Positions 44,998 to 53,374 of a stretch of DNA of 64,000 bases are shown here, piece by piece (within the stretch, counting starts at the first letter, position 1; every line of letters begins with the position of its first letter). The stretch spans positions 121,043-185,042 of the forward strand of contig NZ_BAGF01000151.1 in the NCBI RefSeq assembly GCF_000308755.1, in the 5' to 3' direction. This DNA is from Nocardia pneumoniae NBRC 100136. GTDB taxonomy: Bacteria; Actinomycetota; Actinomycetes; Mycobacteriales; Mycobacteriaceae. The notes under the pieces were generated by a model. The model was given only the letters and a program-made list of their open reading frames with translations. It ran no database searches and was not told where the DNA came from. The position numbers were made by a program, and so were the translations under genes.

Positions 44998-45339
44998 ATG
45001 AGCACCCCGACAACCGTGATTACCGTCGACGCCGATCTGGTCACCCTGGTCAACGTGTTCACCGTTGATCCGGCGCGGCAGCTCGAGCTGGTCGCCGCCC
45101 TCGAAAGGTCGACCACGGAGATCTTCGTGACGGTTCCCGGCTTCATCTCCGCGAACATGCACCTCAGCATGGACGGCAAGCGGGTCGTCAACTATGCCCA
45201 GTGGGCGAGCGAACAGCAGTACAAGGAAGCGTTGCAGCGCGTCGATGTCCGCGAACATATCGCCGAGGCGGCGGCGATCGCCGAGGGATACGATCCGACC
45301 CTGGTGCGGGTACGGTCCATCCACCACCCCCAGGCATGA
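44998..45339 (+). CDS. ABM-domain (antibiotic biosynthesis monooxygenase-like) protein 1
   Basis: A 113-aa ferredoxin-fold protein: DLVTLVNVFTVDPARQLELV, TTEIFVTVPGFISANMHLSM, GKRVVNYAQWASEQQYKEAL. These are the hallmarks of the ABM family, cofactor-free oxygenases or quinone-forming/degrading enzymes. AGGAGG precedes the ATG at 44998. It is first in a four-gene operon with an SDR and two more ABM-type genes. Similar small proteins oxidise polyphenols to quinones, which would fit an aromatic pathway, but the reaction here is unknown. Confidence 0.85.
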   Translation: MSTPTTVITVDADLVTLVNVFTVDPARQLELVAALERSTTEIFVTVPGFISANMHLSMDGKRVVNYAQWASEQQYKEALQRVDVREHIAEAAAIAEGYDPTLVRVRSIHHPQA

Positions 45340-46157
45340 GCGCCGAACGGCCACTGTCCGGCCGCACCGCGCTGATTACCGGAGGCAGCCGGGGAATCGG
45401 TGCCGCCAGCGCTCGGGCGCTGGCCGCCCTGGGAGCCACCGTCGTGGTGACCTATCACCGCGATCGCGCCGCGGCCGAGAAAGTGGCTGTCGGCATTCGG
45501 GAGCAGCACGCCGTCCCGGTGCATCTGGTCACCTTCAATCTGACCGCGGCCGAGACGGCTCCGGAAGGTGCCGACGCACTACTCGAGGCCGTTGCCCGCG
45601 TTGTCGACAGCGTCGACATTCTGGTGGCCAACGCGGCCGCCCCGTACCCGAAGGTTCCGTTGCTCGAACTGTCCGCCCGGCAGTTGTCCGGAAAGCTCGG
45701 TCACGACATCGGTTCCGTACACCGGCTGGTCACGGCGGTGGCTCCCGGCATGCTCGATCGGGGATACGGCCGGATCATGCTCATCGGTTCCTTGCAGGCC
45801 GATGGTCCGTCCGCACCGGGGATGGCCGCGAACGGTGTCAGCAAGGCCGCGCTGGCCGCGTATGTCGCTTATGCCGTCGACGAGCTCACCGGGCCGGGGG
45901 TCACCGTGAACCTGATTCATCCAGGCTATATCGGCACCGAAGCCAGCAGTCACCTGCCACCCGCGATCCCGGCCATGATCGCGGGGCTGACCCCAGTCGG
46001 TCGCACCGGTACCCCCGACGACGTCGCCGGCGTGGTCGCGATGCTGGCTCGCGACGAGGCGAGTTTCCTCAACGGTGCCCGCCTGCCCGTCTCCGGTGGC
46101 CTGAACAGCCCAATTTCCTACCGGCGCTTGCAATCACTGAAAGAACCCACCTTATGA
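45336..46157 (+). CDS. SDR-family oxidoreductase with unusual active site
   Basis: A 273-aa Rossmann protein. NAD(P)-binding TGGSRGIGAASARALAALGA (about 15-34), DILVANAAAPYPKVP (NAG-type motif) and catalytic-Ser region IMLIGSLQADG are present. At the YxxxK site the sequence reads AANGVSKAALAAYV: the Lys is kept, but the position of the catalytic Tyr is Asn. Canonical SDR chemistry needs that Tyr, so the enzyme either uses another residue or has a non-redox role. ATGA overlap with the upstream ABM gene and with the downstream gene shows tight operon coupling. Confidence 0.86.
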   Translation: MSAERPLSGRTALITGGSRGIGAASARALAALGATVVVTYHRDRAAAEKVAVGIREQHAVPVHLVTFNLTAAETAPEGADALLEAVARVVDSVDILVANAAAPYPKVPLLELSARQLSGKLGHDIGSVHRLVTAVAPGMLDRGYGRIMLIGSLQADGPSAPGMAANGVSKAALAAYVAYAVDELTGPGVTVNLIHPGYIGTEASSHLPPAIPAMIAGLTPVGRTGTPDDVAGVVAMLARDEASFLNGARLPVSGGLNSPISYRRLQSLKEPTL

Positions 46158-46741
46158 CCGAGCCGAGACTGTTCACGATCCTGCGTGGCGCGCCGCACAA
46201 TCGACCCGTCGTTCCGGATACCAGCGAGAACCTGTCGTGCTACACCACCGACGATGCTCAGCTCTTGCTGATCCTGCCCGGTCGTCGCGCCGAGGCGGCG
46301 GCCGGGCTCGGGGCGACGATGGGGGTGGCGGAACCGACGATCGCCATCTGTGACCACTACTGCACCATCACCGCCGATCCGGACGAGCCCTCGCTCGGCC
46401 CTGACAGCGGGGACAAGTATCAGGTGTGGATCGAACTGGCGACGGGCCCGGACCAGCAGCGCCTGCTCGCTGACTTCAATATCGCCGAAACTGCCTCGGC
46501 CATCCGGCATCTACCCGGGTTCCGCTCCGCATCCTTCTTCCTGCAACATGATCGACCAGTAGTGCACGAACACGTGGTCTGGCGATCCGAACAGGACTTG
46601 GCCTTCGCGCGGCAACAGCCGGGGTTCACCCGCCACCTGCCCTTCATCTCCGAGGTGGCGACGGCGAGTTGGCGATCACTGACTCCGTTGCCCCGCAACG
46701 GCGTCCAACCCGGTGTGATACACACCGACCTCGAGCCCTGA
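46154..46741 (+). CDS. ABM-like protein 2 (longer form, 195 aa)
   Basis: A 195-aa protein; the C-terminal half contains an ABM-like unit (IAETASAIRHLPGFRSASFF, LQHDRPVVHEHVVWRSEQDL). The N-terminal half (SENLSCYTTDDAQLLLILPG, GVAEPTIAICDHYCTITADP) may be a second, diverged ferredoxin-like unit. It has no signal peptide. Its start overlaps the SDR stop (ATGA) and it is followed 12 bp on by a third ABM gene, so all are co-expressed. Function not recognised beyond the fold. Confidence 0.72.
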   Translation: MTEPRLFTILRGAPHNRPVVPDTSENLSCYTTDDAQLLLILPGRRAEAAAGLGATMGVAEPTIAICDHYCTITADPDEPSLGPDSGDKYQVWIELATGPDQQRLLADFNIAETASAIRHLPGFRSASFFLQHDRPVVHEHVVWRSEQDLAFARQQPGFTRHLPFISEVATASWRSLTPLPRNGVQPGVIHTDLEP

Positions 46742-46753
46742 GGAGTGCCGACC

Positions 46754-47065
46754 ATGGCAACCATCGCCGAATCCAACGACGTTCACACGCTCATCGTCGT
46801 TTTCACCGTCGAACCCGAGAATCAGCACGCCCTTGTCGAGCGCCTGCGCAGCGTCGCCGCGAAACATTCCACGCTGGACGGCTTCCTGTGCTGTGCCATC
46901 CACCGCAGCGAGGACGGCACCCGAGTCACCGAGTACATCCAGTGGCGTACTCGTGAGCATTGGCAGGCCATGCGCGACACCGCCAACGGTCTCGCGCATG
47001 TCGCAGACCCGACGATCATCGCGGATCCGCATGTCTATGAAGTCGTCTCGGTGACCGAAGCCTAG
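46754..47065 (+). CDS. ABM-domain protein 3
   Basis: A 103-aa ABM protein: DVHTLIVVFTVEPENQHALV, HSTLDGFLCCAIHRSEDGTR, VTEYIQWRTREHWQAMRDTA. It is similar in length and motif order to ABM protein 1, from which it probably arose by duplication. ATG 46754 is preferred (AGGAG 8 bases upstream) over GTG 46745. It ends 0 bp from the convergent iclR stop, closing the MarR-controlled operon. Confidence 0.84.
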   Translation: MATIAESNDVHTLIVVFTVEPENQHALVERLRSVAAKHSTLDGFLCCAIHRSEDGTRVTEYIQWRTREHWQAMRDTANGLAHVADPTIIADPHVYEVVSVTEA

Positions 47066-47854
47066 TCAGGCGTCCCGCAATTCGATCTGACGAGAGATCG
47101 CGGCAGCGGCCTCGCTGACCGCGGTCTCGACCGATTTGATTTCGCTCCGTGGCACGCGAGCCGCCAGCGCGGCGACACTGACCGCGGCACATACCGAACC
47201 GGCGGCATTGCGGATCGGGGCGGCGACACCGAGGACGTGCTCGTCCAGCCCGCCCTGAGATACGGCGAGACCACGCTTCCGAATGCGGGCCAAGCGAATT
47301 CGCAGTGCTTCGGGATCAACGAGAGTCTTTGCCGTGAACCTTTCCAAAGGTGCTTGTTCGAGAACCGCGGTGATCTCGTCGGGGTCCGCCCAGGCGAGCA
47401 GAACCTCGGCCGCCGCGCCCGCGTTGATCGGCAGTACATGTCCGCGCTCGTAGGACAGCCGTACCGCGTGCTGAGCTTCGACCAGGTCCAGGCAGACGAC
47501 CGAGCGGCCCGAACGTCTGGTCAGCAGCACGGTTTCGTTCACCTGCGCGGCCAGCCTCCGCATGGCGGGCAGCGAGATCTCCGACAGCCCGAGGCCGGCG
47601 CGTGCCAGCCGGGCCAGCTCGAAAATCTTCGTCCCCAACCGGAATCCGCCCTCGGCATCCTCGAGGAACCCGGAACCGGCCAGGCTCTGCAGATACCGGT
47701 AGCCGGTCGAGCGCGCCACGCCCAGGCGTGCGGCGATGTCCGCACCCGACCAGACGGGTCGCTCGGCGCTGAACAGCAGCAGGATGTCGAGCGCGCGATC
47801 GGCGGTGGAATTGCGCTCCCGATAGGTGCCGGTGGAGGGGGGGTTCTCGACCAT
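47066..47854 (-). CDS. IclR-family regulator of the catabolic island
   Basis: A 262-aa protein. The N-terminal winged HTH is TADRALDILLLFSAERPVWS, ADIAARLGVARSTGYRYLQS. The C-terminal effector domain is VNETVLLTRRSGRSVVCLDL, LPINAGAAAEVLLAWADPDE and GGLDEHVLGVAAPIRNAAGS (ligand-loop motif). IclR proteins of the PcaU/PobR/MhpR type activate aromatic catabolism. It is divergent from branch B with the composite palindrome 47881-47918 between them; the same element recurs upstream of branch A. ATG 47854 chosen; a GTG three codons earlier is possible. Confidence 0.87.
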   Translation of the reverse strand: MVENPPSTGTYRERNSTADRALDILLLFSAERPVWSGADIAARLGVARSTGYRYLQSLAGSGFLEDAEGGFRLGTKIFELARLARAGLGLSEISLPAMRRLAAQVNETVLLTRRSGRSVVCLDLVEAQHAVRLSYERGHVLPINAGAAAEVLLAWADPDEITAVLEQAPLERFTAKTLVDPEALRIRLARIRKRGLAVSQGGLDEHVLGVAAPIRNAAGSVCAAVSVAALAARVPRSEIKSVETAVSEAAAAISRQIELRDA

Positions 47855-47880
47855 GTGCAACACCGTAGTCGTGATCGGCA

Positions 47881-47918
47881 GTCCTGTAAATCAGGACATA
47901 TATTTCGAAAAACAGGAC
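47881..47918. promoter_or_regulatory. Composite inverted repeat at the iclR/branch B promoter (copy B)
   Basis: GTCCTG-TAAAT-CAGGAC (47881-47897), then ATTTCG-AAAAA-CAGGAC (47902-47918), offset by exactly 21 bp. It lies 26 bp from the iclR start and 52 bp from the branch B start. Half-sites and spacing equal those at 40287-40324, while the N5 spacers differ, as expected for a protein-binding site rather than a random duplication. Confidence 0.82.
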
Positions 47919-47970
47919 ACCAAATCTAGGCTGGGAGAAACCGATCATCGGACGGGAAGAAGGTGAGGCC

Positions 47971-49599
47971 ATGGCGCCGACCATGCCGATCGGCTACGCC
48001 GATGTGGTGGTCTGCGGGGCCGGGCCGGTGGGCCTGACAGCCGCCGCACTACTCGCGGCCCGCGGCGTCGACGTCGTGGTGCTCGAGCAGCACACCAGCA
48101 CCAGCAACGAGCCCAAGGCGATCAGCATCGACGACGAGGCGCTGCGCGTATTCCAGCAGGCCGGAATCGTCGATCGGGTCATGCCTGTGGTGGTGCCCGG
48201 CACCGGCACCCGCTACTACGACCGCAATGGTGTCGCGCTGTTCCATGCGCGGGGGCCGCGACCGTTCCGGCTGGGCTATCCGTTCAAGAATCCGTTCGCT
48301 CAGCCCGATCTCGAACGCGTGCTGGCGGATTCGCTCGAGGCAGCGCCGAATGTGGAGTTGCGCTTCGGAACTCGCGTCATCGGCTTCGAACAGCATGCGG
48401 ACCACGTGCGGGTGCGTGCGGCGATCGGTGGCAGCGAGATCGCGCTGGACGCCAGCTATGTACTCGGCTGCGACGGTGGCCGGTCGGCGACCCGGCTGCT
48501 GCAGGGCATCGAGATGACCGGGCGCAGCTTCCAGGATGTGTGGCTCGTCGTGGATACCCTCGAGGACCCCCACACCGAGCGATACGCGATGCATCATGGT
48601 GACCCGGCCCGGCCGCACGTGATCGTGCCCGGGCTGGATGGCCGCTGCCGCTACGAGTTTCGACTGTTCTCCGGCGAAGGCACCCCGGAGCAGGAACCGC
48701 CATTCGAGCTCATCGAACGGCTCGTGGCCCGGTATCGCTCGATCACTCCCGATCAGGTCGAACGTGCGGTGAACTACCGCTTCAACGCCGTGGTCGCCGA
48801 TCAGTGGATGATCGGTCGCTCTTTCCTGCTCGGCGACGCTGCGCACATGATGCCGCCGTTCGCGGGGCAGGGCTTGAACTCCGGAATCCGGGACGCGGCC
48901 AACCTGACCTGGAAGGTGGCCGATGTCTTGGCTGGGCGGCTGGCGCCGACGGCCCTGGACACGTATCAGAGCGAACGGTACCCACACGCATCGGCGACCG
49001 TCGACCTGTCCGAACGACTCGGCAGAATCGTCATGACGACCTCGCCGCGAGTCGCCGACCGGCGGGATCGCGCCGTCGCCCTGGCGCTGGCGACCGACGA
49101 AGGACGTACCTACCTTGAGGAAATGCGGTACCGGCCGGTGCAGCGGTACACCGAGGGCCTGATCGCGGCCACCGACCGGCCCGAGCTGGTGGGGGTTCCG
49201 ATCGGCCAGCCCCTCGTATTCGACACCGACACCCACCGCCTGCGCCGACTCGACGAGGTGATCGGCTGCGGTTGGGCGTTGCTCGCTGTCGAAGTCGACG
49301 AAACGGAATGGGAGGCTGTCGAACCCGTCAGGGTGAGCCTCGATGCCGTCCCGGTGCAAGTGACTGTCACCGACCATATGCCGCGCACCGTCCGCCGCGT
49401 CGTCATCGATGTGGACGGTGACCTGATCAGCGAATTCGCCGACTACAACGCACGATTCGTGCTGGTCCGACCCGATCGCATCGTGGCAGCCGCCTGGCTT
49501 CCGCACGACAGCGCCGACCTCGTCCTCCGAGTCCGGACCTGGACACCCGACACCGTCGAGACGATCTCGCCATCAGAAAGGGCACTCAGCCATGGATGA
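47971..49599 (+). CDS. FAD-dependent aromatic hydroxylase (group A, MhpA/PheA type)
   Basis: A 542-aa flavoprotein monooxygenase. The FAD motif GAGPVGLTAAALLAARGVDV (about 16-35), the DG motif YVLGCDGGRSATRLLQG and the GD motif SFLLGDAAHMMPPFAGQG, followed by LNSGIRDAANLTWKVADVL, are all intact. It matches the 3-(3-hydroxyphenyl)propionate hydroxylase/polyketide-hydroxylase group with a C-terminal thioredoxin-like domain. It uses NAD(P)H and O2 to ortho-hydroxylate a phenol. AAGGTGAG precedes ATG 47971. It is the first gene of branch B under the IclR element, and its stop overlaps the extradiol gene by 8 bp. Confidence 0.87.
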   Translation: MAPTMPIGYADVVVCGAGPVGLTAAALLAARGVDVVVLEQHTSTSNEPKAISIDDEALRVFQQAGIVDRVMPVVVPGTGTRYYDRNGVALFHARGPRPFRLGYPFKNPFAQPDLERVLADSLEAAPNVELRFGTRVIGFEQHADHVRVRAAIGGSEIALDASYVLGCDGGRSATRLLQGIEMTGRSFQDVWLVVDTLEDPHTERYAMHHGDPARPHVIVPGLDGRCRYEFRLFSGEGTPEQEPPFELIERLVARYRSITPDQVERAVNYRFNAVVADQWMIGRSFLLGDAAHMMPPFAGQGLNSGIRDAANLTWKVADVLAGRLAPTALDTYQSERYPHASATVDLSERLGRIVMTTSPRVADRRDRAVALALATDEGRTYLEEMRYRPVQRYTEGLIAATDRPELVGVPIGQPLVFDTDTHRLRRLDEVIGCGWALLAVEVDETEWEAVEPVRVSLDAVPVQVTVTDHMPRTVRRVVIDVDGDLISEFADYNARFVLVRPDRIVAAAWLPHDSADLVLRVRTWTPDTVETISPSERALSHG

Positions 49600-50521
49600 A
49601 CCACAACGCGTAGTGCTGCGGGAACGCGACGCCGCCGGAACACTGACCCGAACCACGGTCTCGCACATCGGTTTCACCGTTCCCGACCTTGCCGGCACCA
49701 CCGAGTTCTACCGGCGCGTACTGGGATTGGTCGTACAGCAGCAGCTGCCCGATGGACGACTGCGCCTGGGCTGGGGCGGCGGCCACCACGTCATCGAACT
49801 GCTCGAAGGCGAAAAAGCCCTGCGGCACTACGGTTTCGAAGTTCGCGACCCGGTTGGCATCGACGGTATCGCCAACCGGCTGACCAGCGCCGGTCACACC
49901 GTGACCGACCTCGACGCCGGCTATCTCGACAGCGGCGTCGGTACTGCACACGGCATCGTGGTGACCGACCCGCACGGCACCCCCGTGCATTTTCACAGCG
50001 CGGTGCGCAGAGAGGGCGAGCATGCCGCCGACACCGGCCGCCGGCCGATCAAATACCAGCACATCACCCTCGGCACCGACGATGTCGAAACGATGGTGGC
50101 TTTCTTCGTCGATGTGGTCGGCTTCCGTATCTCCGATCAGCTCGACGACGGCCGCTTCGCCTGGCTGCGCAGCGACCGCGACCACCACACTCTGGCCGTG
50201 GTGAATGTCGGCCACGGCGGCGATATCGACCACCACTCCTACGACCTGGCGCAGTGGAAGGACTTCAAAACCTGGTGTGACCGGCTCACCGACGAAAACA
50301 TCGAGGTCACTTGGGGACCCGGTCGACATGGGCCCGGCAACAACCTGTTCGTCTTCTTCGACGACCCAGCGGGCAACCACATCGAACTCTCCGCAGAGAT
50401 GGAGAAGTTCCACGACGACCGCGTCACCTACGTGCCGCGGCGCTGGAAGCCGATCCCCAACACCGTGAACCTGTGGGGCGGCCAACTCGCCTCGTGGCGC
50501 AAGACCAGCGAAGGGAAATGA
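49592..50521 (+). CDS. Extradiol-type ring-cleavage dioxygenase (VOC, type I), branch B
   Basis: A 309-aa two-domain VOC enzyme. The Fe(II) site is His157 (KYQHITLGTDD), His214/215 (DIDHHSYDLAQ) and Glu265 (GNHIELSAEME); the acid-base His is in GPGRHGPGNNLFVFFDDPAG. It is of the same family as the branch A enzyme (43492) but clearly diverged, implying a different catechol. It would cleave the product of the FAD hydroxylase encoded just upstream. The stop overlaps the FAH gene start (AATGA). Confidence 0.87.
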   Translation: MDEPQRVVLRERDAAGTLTRTTVSHIGFTVPDLAGTTEFYRRVLGLVVQQQLPDGRLRLGWGGGHHVIELLEGEKALRHYGFEVRDPVGIDGIANRLTSAGHTVTDLDAGYLDSGVGTAHGIVVTDPHGTPVHFHSAVRREGEHAADTGRRPIKYQHITLGTDDVETMVAFFVDVVGFRISDQLDDGRFAWLRSDRDHHTLAVVNVGHGGDIDHHSYDLAQWKDFKTWCDRLTDENIEVTWGPGRHGPGNNLFVFFDDPAGNHIELSAEMEKFHDDRVTYVPRRWKPIPNTVNLWGGQLASWRKTSEGK

Positions 50522-51372
50522 CCATGGCCTACGCAACCTTCGAGCGCCGCGGAGTCCGGCGGGTGGGCGAAGTGCAGGGTACGTCACTGGTGCCGTTGGC
50601 GGAACTCCGTGAAATCGGGGCAGATACCACCCCGGACGTGCTGCGCATCGCTGTCCGAGACATTCGTGGCACCGTCCCGGTCGATGAGGTGCGGCTTCTG
50701 CCCGTGGTGCCGAGGCCGTCGAAGGTCTTTTGCGTCGGGCTCAACTACCGCGAACATGTCGCCGAGACGAACCGGGAAATGCCGAAGTACCCGGTGCTTT
50801 TCCCCAAGTTCGCCGACAGCCTCATCGGCGCCTACGACGACATCGTGCTGCCTGCGGAGTCCGAGCAGGTCGACTATGAAGGCGAATTGGTCGTGGTGAT
50901 CGGCCGCCCCGGCCGCCGCATCGCCGAATCCGACGCCCTCGACCATGTCCTCGGCTACACGGTGGCCAATGACGTGACCATGCGCGACTTCCAGTACAAG
51001 ACCCACCAGTGGATGCAGGGTAAGGCCTGGGATGCCAGTACGCCGATCGGTCCCTACCTGATCCCACCGGACGGCGTCGATATCGACAAAGTCGGTCTCC
51101 GAACGATTCTCAATGGCGAGAAGGTTCAGGAATCGGATCTGTCGATGCTGATCTTCTCGATTCCGCGCTTGATCGCCACCATCTCCACCTTCACCACGCT
51201 CACCCCAGGAGACTTGATCCTAACCGGCACCCCGGGCGGGGTCGGTTTCCGGCGTGACCCGCAGCTGTTCCTCACCGACGGTGACTCGATCAGCGTCGAG
51301 GTCGACGGCGTAGGCGTGCTCCGTAACCGGGTTCGCGCCGACGGCCCGCAGCCGGAGGTCGCGTCCCGATGA
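50518..51372 (+). CDS. FAH-family hydrolase/isomerase, branch B
   Basis: A 284-aa FAH protein: KVFCVGLNYREHVAETNREM, VDYEGELVVVIGRPGRRIAE (metal Glu residues), GYTVANDVTMRDFQYKTHQW and LILTGTPGGVGFRRDPQLFL. It has the additional NDVTMRD motif of 2-hydroxyhepta-2,4-diene-1,7-dioate isomerases and related enzymes, which the branch A paralogue lacks (it has AGQDLSERITQM there). It is translationally coupled on both sides by ATGA-type overlaps. It likely acts on the branch B ring-fission product. Confidence 0.86.
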   Translation: MTMAYATFERRGVRRVGEVQGTSLVPLAELREIGADTTPDVLRIAVRDIRGTVPVDEVRLLPVVPRPSKVFCVGLNYREHVAETNREMPKYPVLFPKFADSLIGAYDDIVLPAESEQVDYEGELVVVIGRPGRRIAESDALDHVLGYTVANDVTMRDFQYKTHQWMQGKAWDASTPIGPYLIPPDGVDIDKVGLRTILNGEKVQESDLSMLIFSIPRLIATISTFTTLTPGDLILTGTPGGVGFRRDPQLFLTDGDSISVEVDGVGVLRNRVRADGPQPEVASR

Positions 51373-52328
51373 CTACCCGCCCCGACGAGCCGAGGCTCGA
51401 CCGCTCCCTGACCCTGCAACTGATGGGCGACTGGGGAGGTGCGAATCTGCATCGCGTATGCGGTTGGGTGGCCCAGGAATTGGGTGACCGCAGCGGACCC
51501 GATACCCGGATCGCGATCTGGAACGGTCGCGGATTCATCGACGGCGTCCGTGCCGTCGGACGCCGCGAGGTCGATATCGCCCTCACCACGCCCGCCGCGT
51601 TCGCGGCGGCCGCACTCGACGGCCGTGGCGCATACTGCGACGAGTTCTTTCCCGATCTGCGCGCACTGGGTGTCGTCCCACAACGTGACCGCCTGGTCGT
51701 GGCGATCCACCGTTCTCTCGGCGTCACCACCTTCGCGGAATTGCGTGCGCGCGCGCCGCGACTGACGGTGGCGACGGCGATCCACGACGGGGTCAATCAC
51801 GTCGGTCTCGCCGCGCACGCACTGCTCGACCGCGCCGGCATCGATGTCATCGGGTGGGATGGCGAATTCCTGGCGGACGAACGCCCCTTCGAATCGCTGG
51901 ACCACGTGCTGGCCGGGCGAGCCAATGCGATCGTGCACGAGGCGGTGATGCTGCCGCAGTGGCAGCAGTTCGGCGCTGACTATCACTTCCTGGAGGTCGA
52001 ACCCGAAGTGCTGGCCTCGCTCGACGCCGACTTCGGCTGGCCCGCAGCGACAGTCGCGGATGGATTCTTCCCCGGCTGCGGATCGTTCCGCACCCTCGAT
52101 TTCTCCGACTTCCTGATGTTCACCACCAGCGAGCTCGCTGACGACCTGGCCTACGCGATCGCCTGGATTCTGGGCGAAACCCGACACCTCATCGAGGCGC
52201 AGTACCTGCACCTGGCACCCGAGCGAAGCCCGATCACATACCCGCTGGATCCGCCGACCATGGGACGGACACCGATCCCGCTGCATCCCGGTGCCGCCCG
52301 GTACTACAAGGCATTGCCGGCGAGCTGA
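51369..52328 (+). CDS. Cytoplasmic periplasmic-binding-fold protein, possible aromatic acid decarboxylase
   Basis: A 319-aa protein resembling TAXI/NMT1-type solute-binding proteins (RIAIWNGRGFIDGVRAVGRR, VDIALTTPAAFAAAALDGRG, VLAGRANAIVHEAVMLPQW). It has no signal peptide or lipobox: it begins MTTRPDEPRLDRSLTLQLMG and overlaps the upstream gene. No transporter permease is in the operon. Enzymes such as 4,5-dihydroxyphthalate decarboxylase share this fold and are cytoplasmic, so a decarboxylase or ligand-binding enzyme in branch B is the better guess. Catalytic residues cannot be identified from one sequence. Confidence 0.65.
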   Translation: MTTRPDEPRLDRSLTLQLMGDWGGANLHRVCGWVAQELGDRSGPDTRIAIWNGRGFIDGVRAVGRREVDIALTTPAAFAAAALDGRGAYCDEFFPDLRALGVVPQRDRLVVAIHRSLGVTTFAELRARAPRLTVATAIHDGVNHVGLAAHALLDRAGIDVIGWDGEFLADERPFESLDHVLAGRANAIVHEAVMLPQWQQFGADYHFLEVEPEVLASLDADFGWPAATVADGFFPGCGSFRTLDFSDFLMFTTSELADDLAYAIAWILGETRHLIEAQYLHLAPERSPITYPLDPPTMGRTPIPLHPGAARYYKALPAS

Positions 52329-52381
52329 CCACCGCACCACCCGTGCGACGGACCCTATCCACCACAGACGAGGAGGTCTGC

Positions 52382-53374
52382 ATGAACGTCATCGAGGACG
52401 TCATGGTCATCGGATCCGACCAGCCGCTGCGCAGCATCGCACGCGACGAACACCTACTGCTCTCGGCACCGCATTCCGGCACGACGCCGATGAAGCTGTG
52501 GCGTGATCACCCGCCGCTGACCGTGGTGCACTACCCACCGGAGTACCGGGCTCAGCCGTTCGCCCCGCCGCGCGGGGTGTACGAGAGCGATCAGATCCGG
52601 GTCGAGTGGCAGACCATGGACAACCGGCAGCCTTTCTACCACCGCAATTGCGACGTTGACGAGATCTCCTATCAGATCGCCGGTGATCGCACCCTGATGA
52701 CCGAACTCGGCGTCATCGAGCATCGCGCGGGCGAGTTCTCCCGTATCCCGCGCGGTGTCGCGCACGACAATTACGGGCGCAAGGAAAGCCATCTCCTGTT
52801 CTATATTCCAGCGCCGGTCACCGAGCTCGGTGCGAGTGTGCGTGAATCGCAACCGGTTTCACCACCGTTCGCTAGTTGGCGGCCCGGCGAAGTCAACGAA
52901 GCCGTCACCCAGTGCATGGGTGCGGGCGGCCACGACATCGCCGTGTTCCCCGTCGACGAACTGCGGATTCTCGACCGGGTCCACGACGAGAAGGACCGTA
53001 TGGGTGTCCTGCGCGGAGCGGATCACCCGGGGACGAGCTGGCTGTACGGTACAGCGGAATTCCGGCTCGGGGTCGTGCGGTCCGCGGCCGGAGTCGAGCG
53101 CCGCTACCGCCGTACCCTGGACGGCGACGAGATCCAGTACCAGATCAGCGGTCGGCGCACGCTGCTGACACAGCGCGGCATCGTCGAACTCGGCCCAGGC
53201 GACTTCGTCCGGATCCCGCTCGGCATCTCCCACAGCGCCGTGCACCACGAAGCGGGCGAATACCTCACCCTGCTGTCGCATCGGGAACTGCCGCAGGTCG
53301 CCGAGACCACCCGGACCGCCGAACCCTACTCGCCCGAACGGTATGCCGCCGCCTGCTCGAAGGACCACCGATGA
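52382..53374 (+). CDS. Bicupin protein, homogentisate/gentisate-dioxygenase-like
   Basis: A 330-aa protein with two cupin units. The first holds QPFYHRNCDVDEISYQIAGD and FSRIPRGVAHDNYGRKESHL, the His/Glu pattern of metal-binding cupins of the homogentisate 1,2-dioxygenase type. The second, RRYRRTLDGDEIQYQISGRR and FVRIPLGISHSAVHHEAGEY, repeats the layout with fewer ligands. The ATG at 52382 has a strong GAGGAGG site. It could cleave an aromatic ring or C-C bond; being a third potential oxygenase in branch B, it hints at a multi-ring or multi-hydroxylated substrate. Confidence 0.75.
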   Translation: MNVIEDVMVIGSDQPLRSIARDEHLLLSAPHSGTTPMKLWRDHPPLTVVHYPPEYRAQPFAPPRGVYESDQIRVEWQTMDNRQPFYHRNCDVDEISYQIAGDRTLMTELGVIEHRAGEFSRIPRGVAHDNYGRKESHLLFYIPAPVTELGASVRESQPVSPPFASWRPGEVNEAVTQCMGAGGHDIAVFPVDELRILDRVHDEKDRMGVLRGADHPGTSWLYGTAEFRLGVVRSAAGVERRYRRTLDGDEIQYQISGRRTLLTQRGIVELGPGDFVRIPLGISHSAVHHEAGEYLTLLSHRELPQVAETTRTAEPYSPERYAAACSKDHR

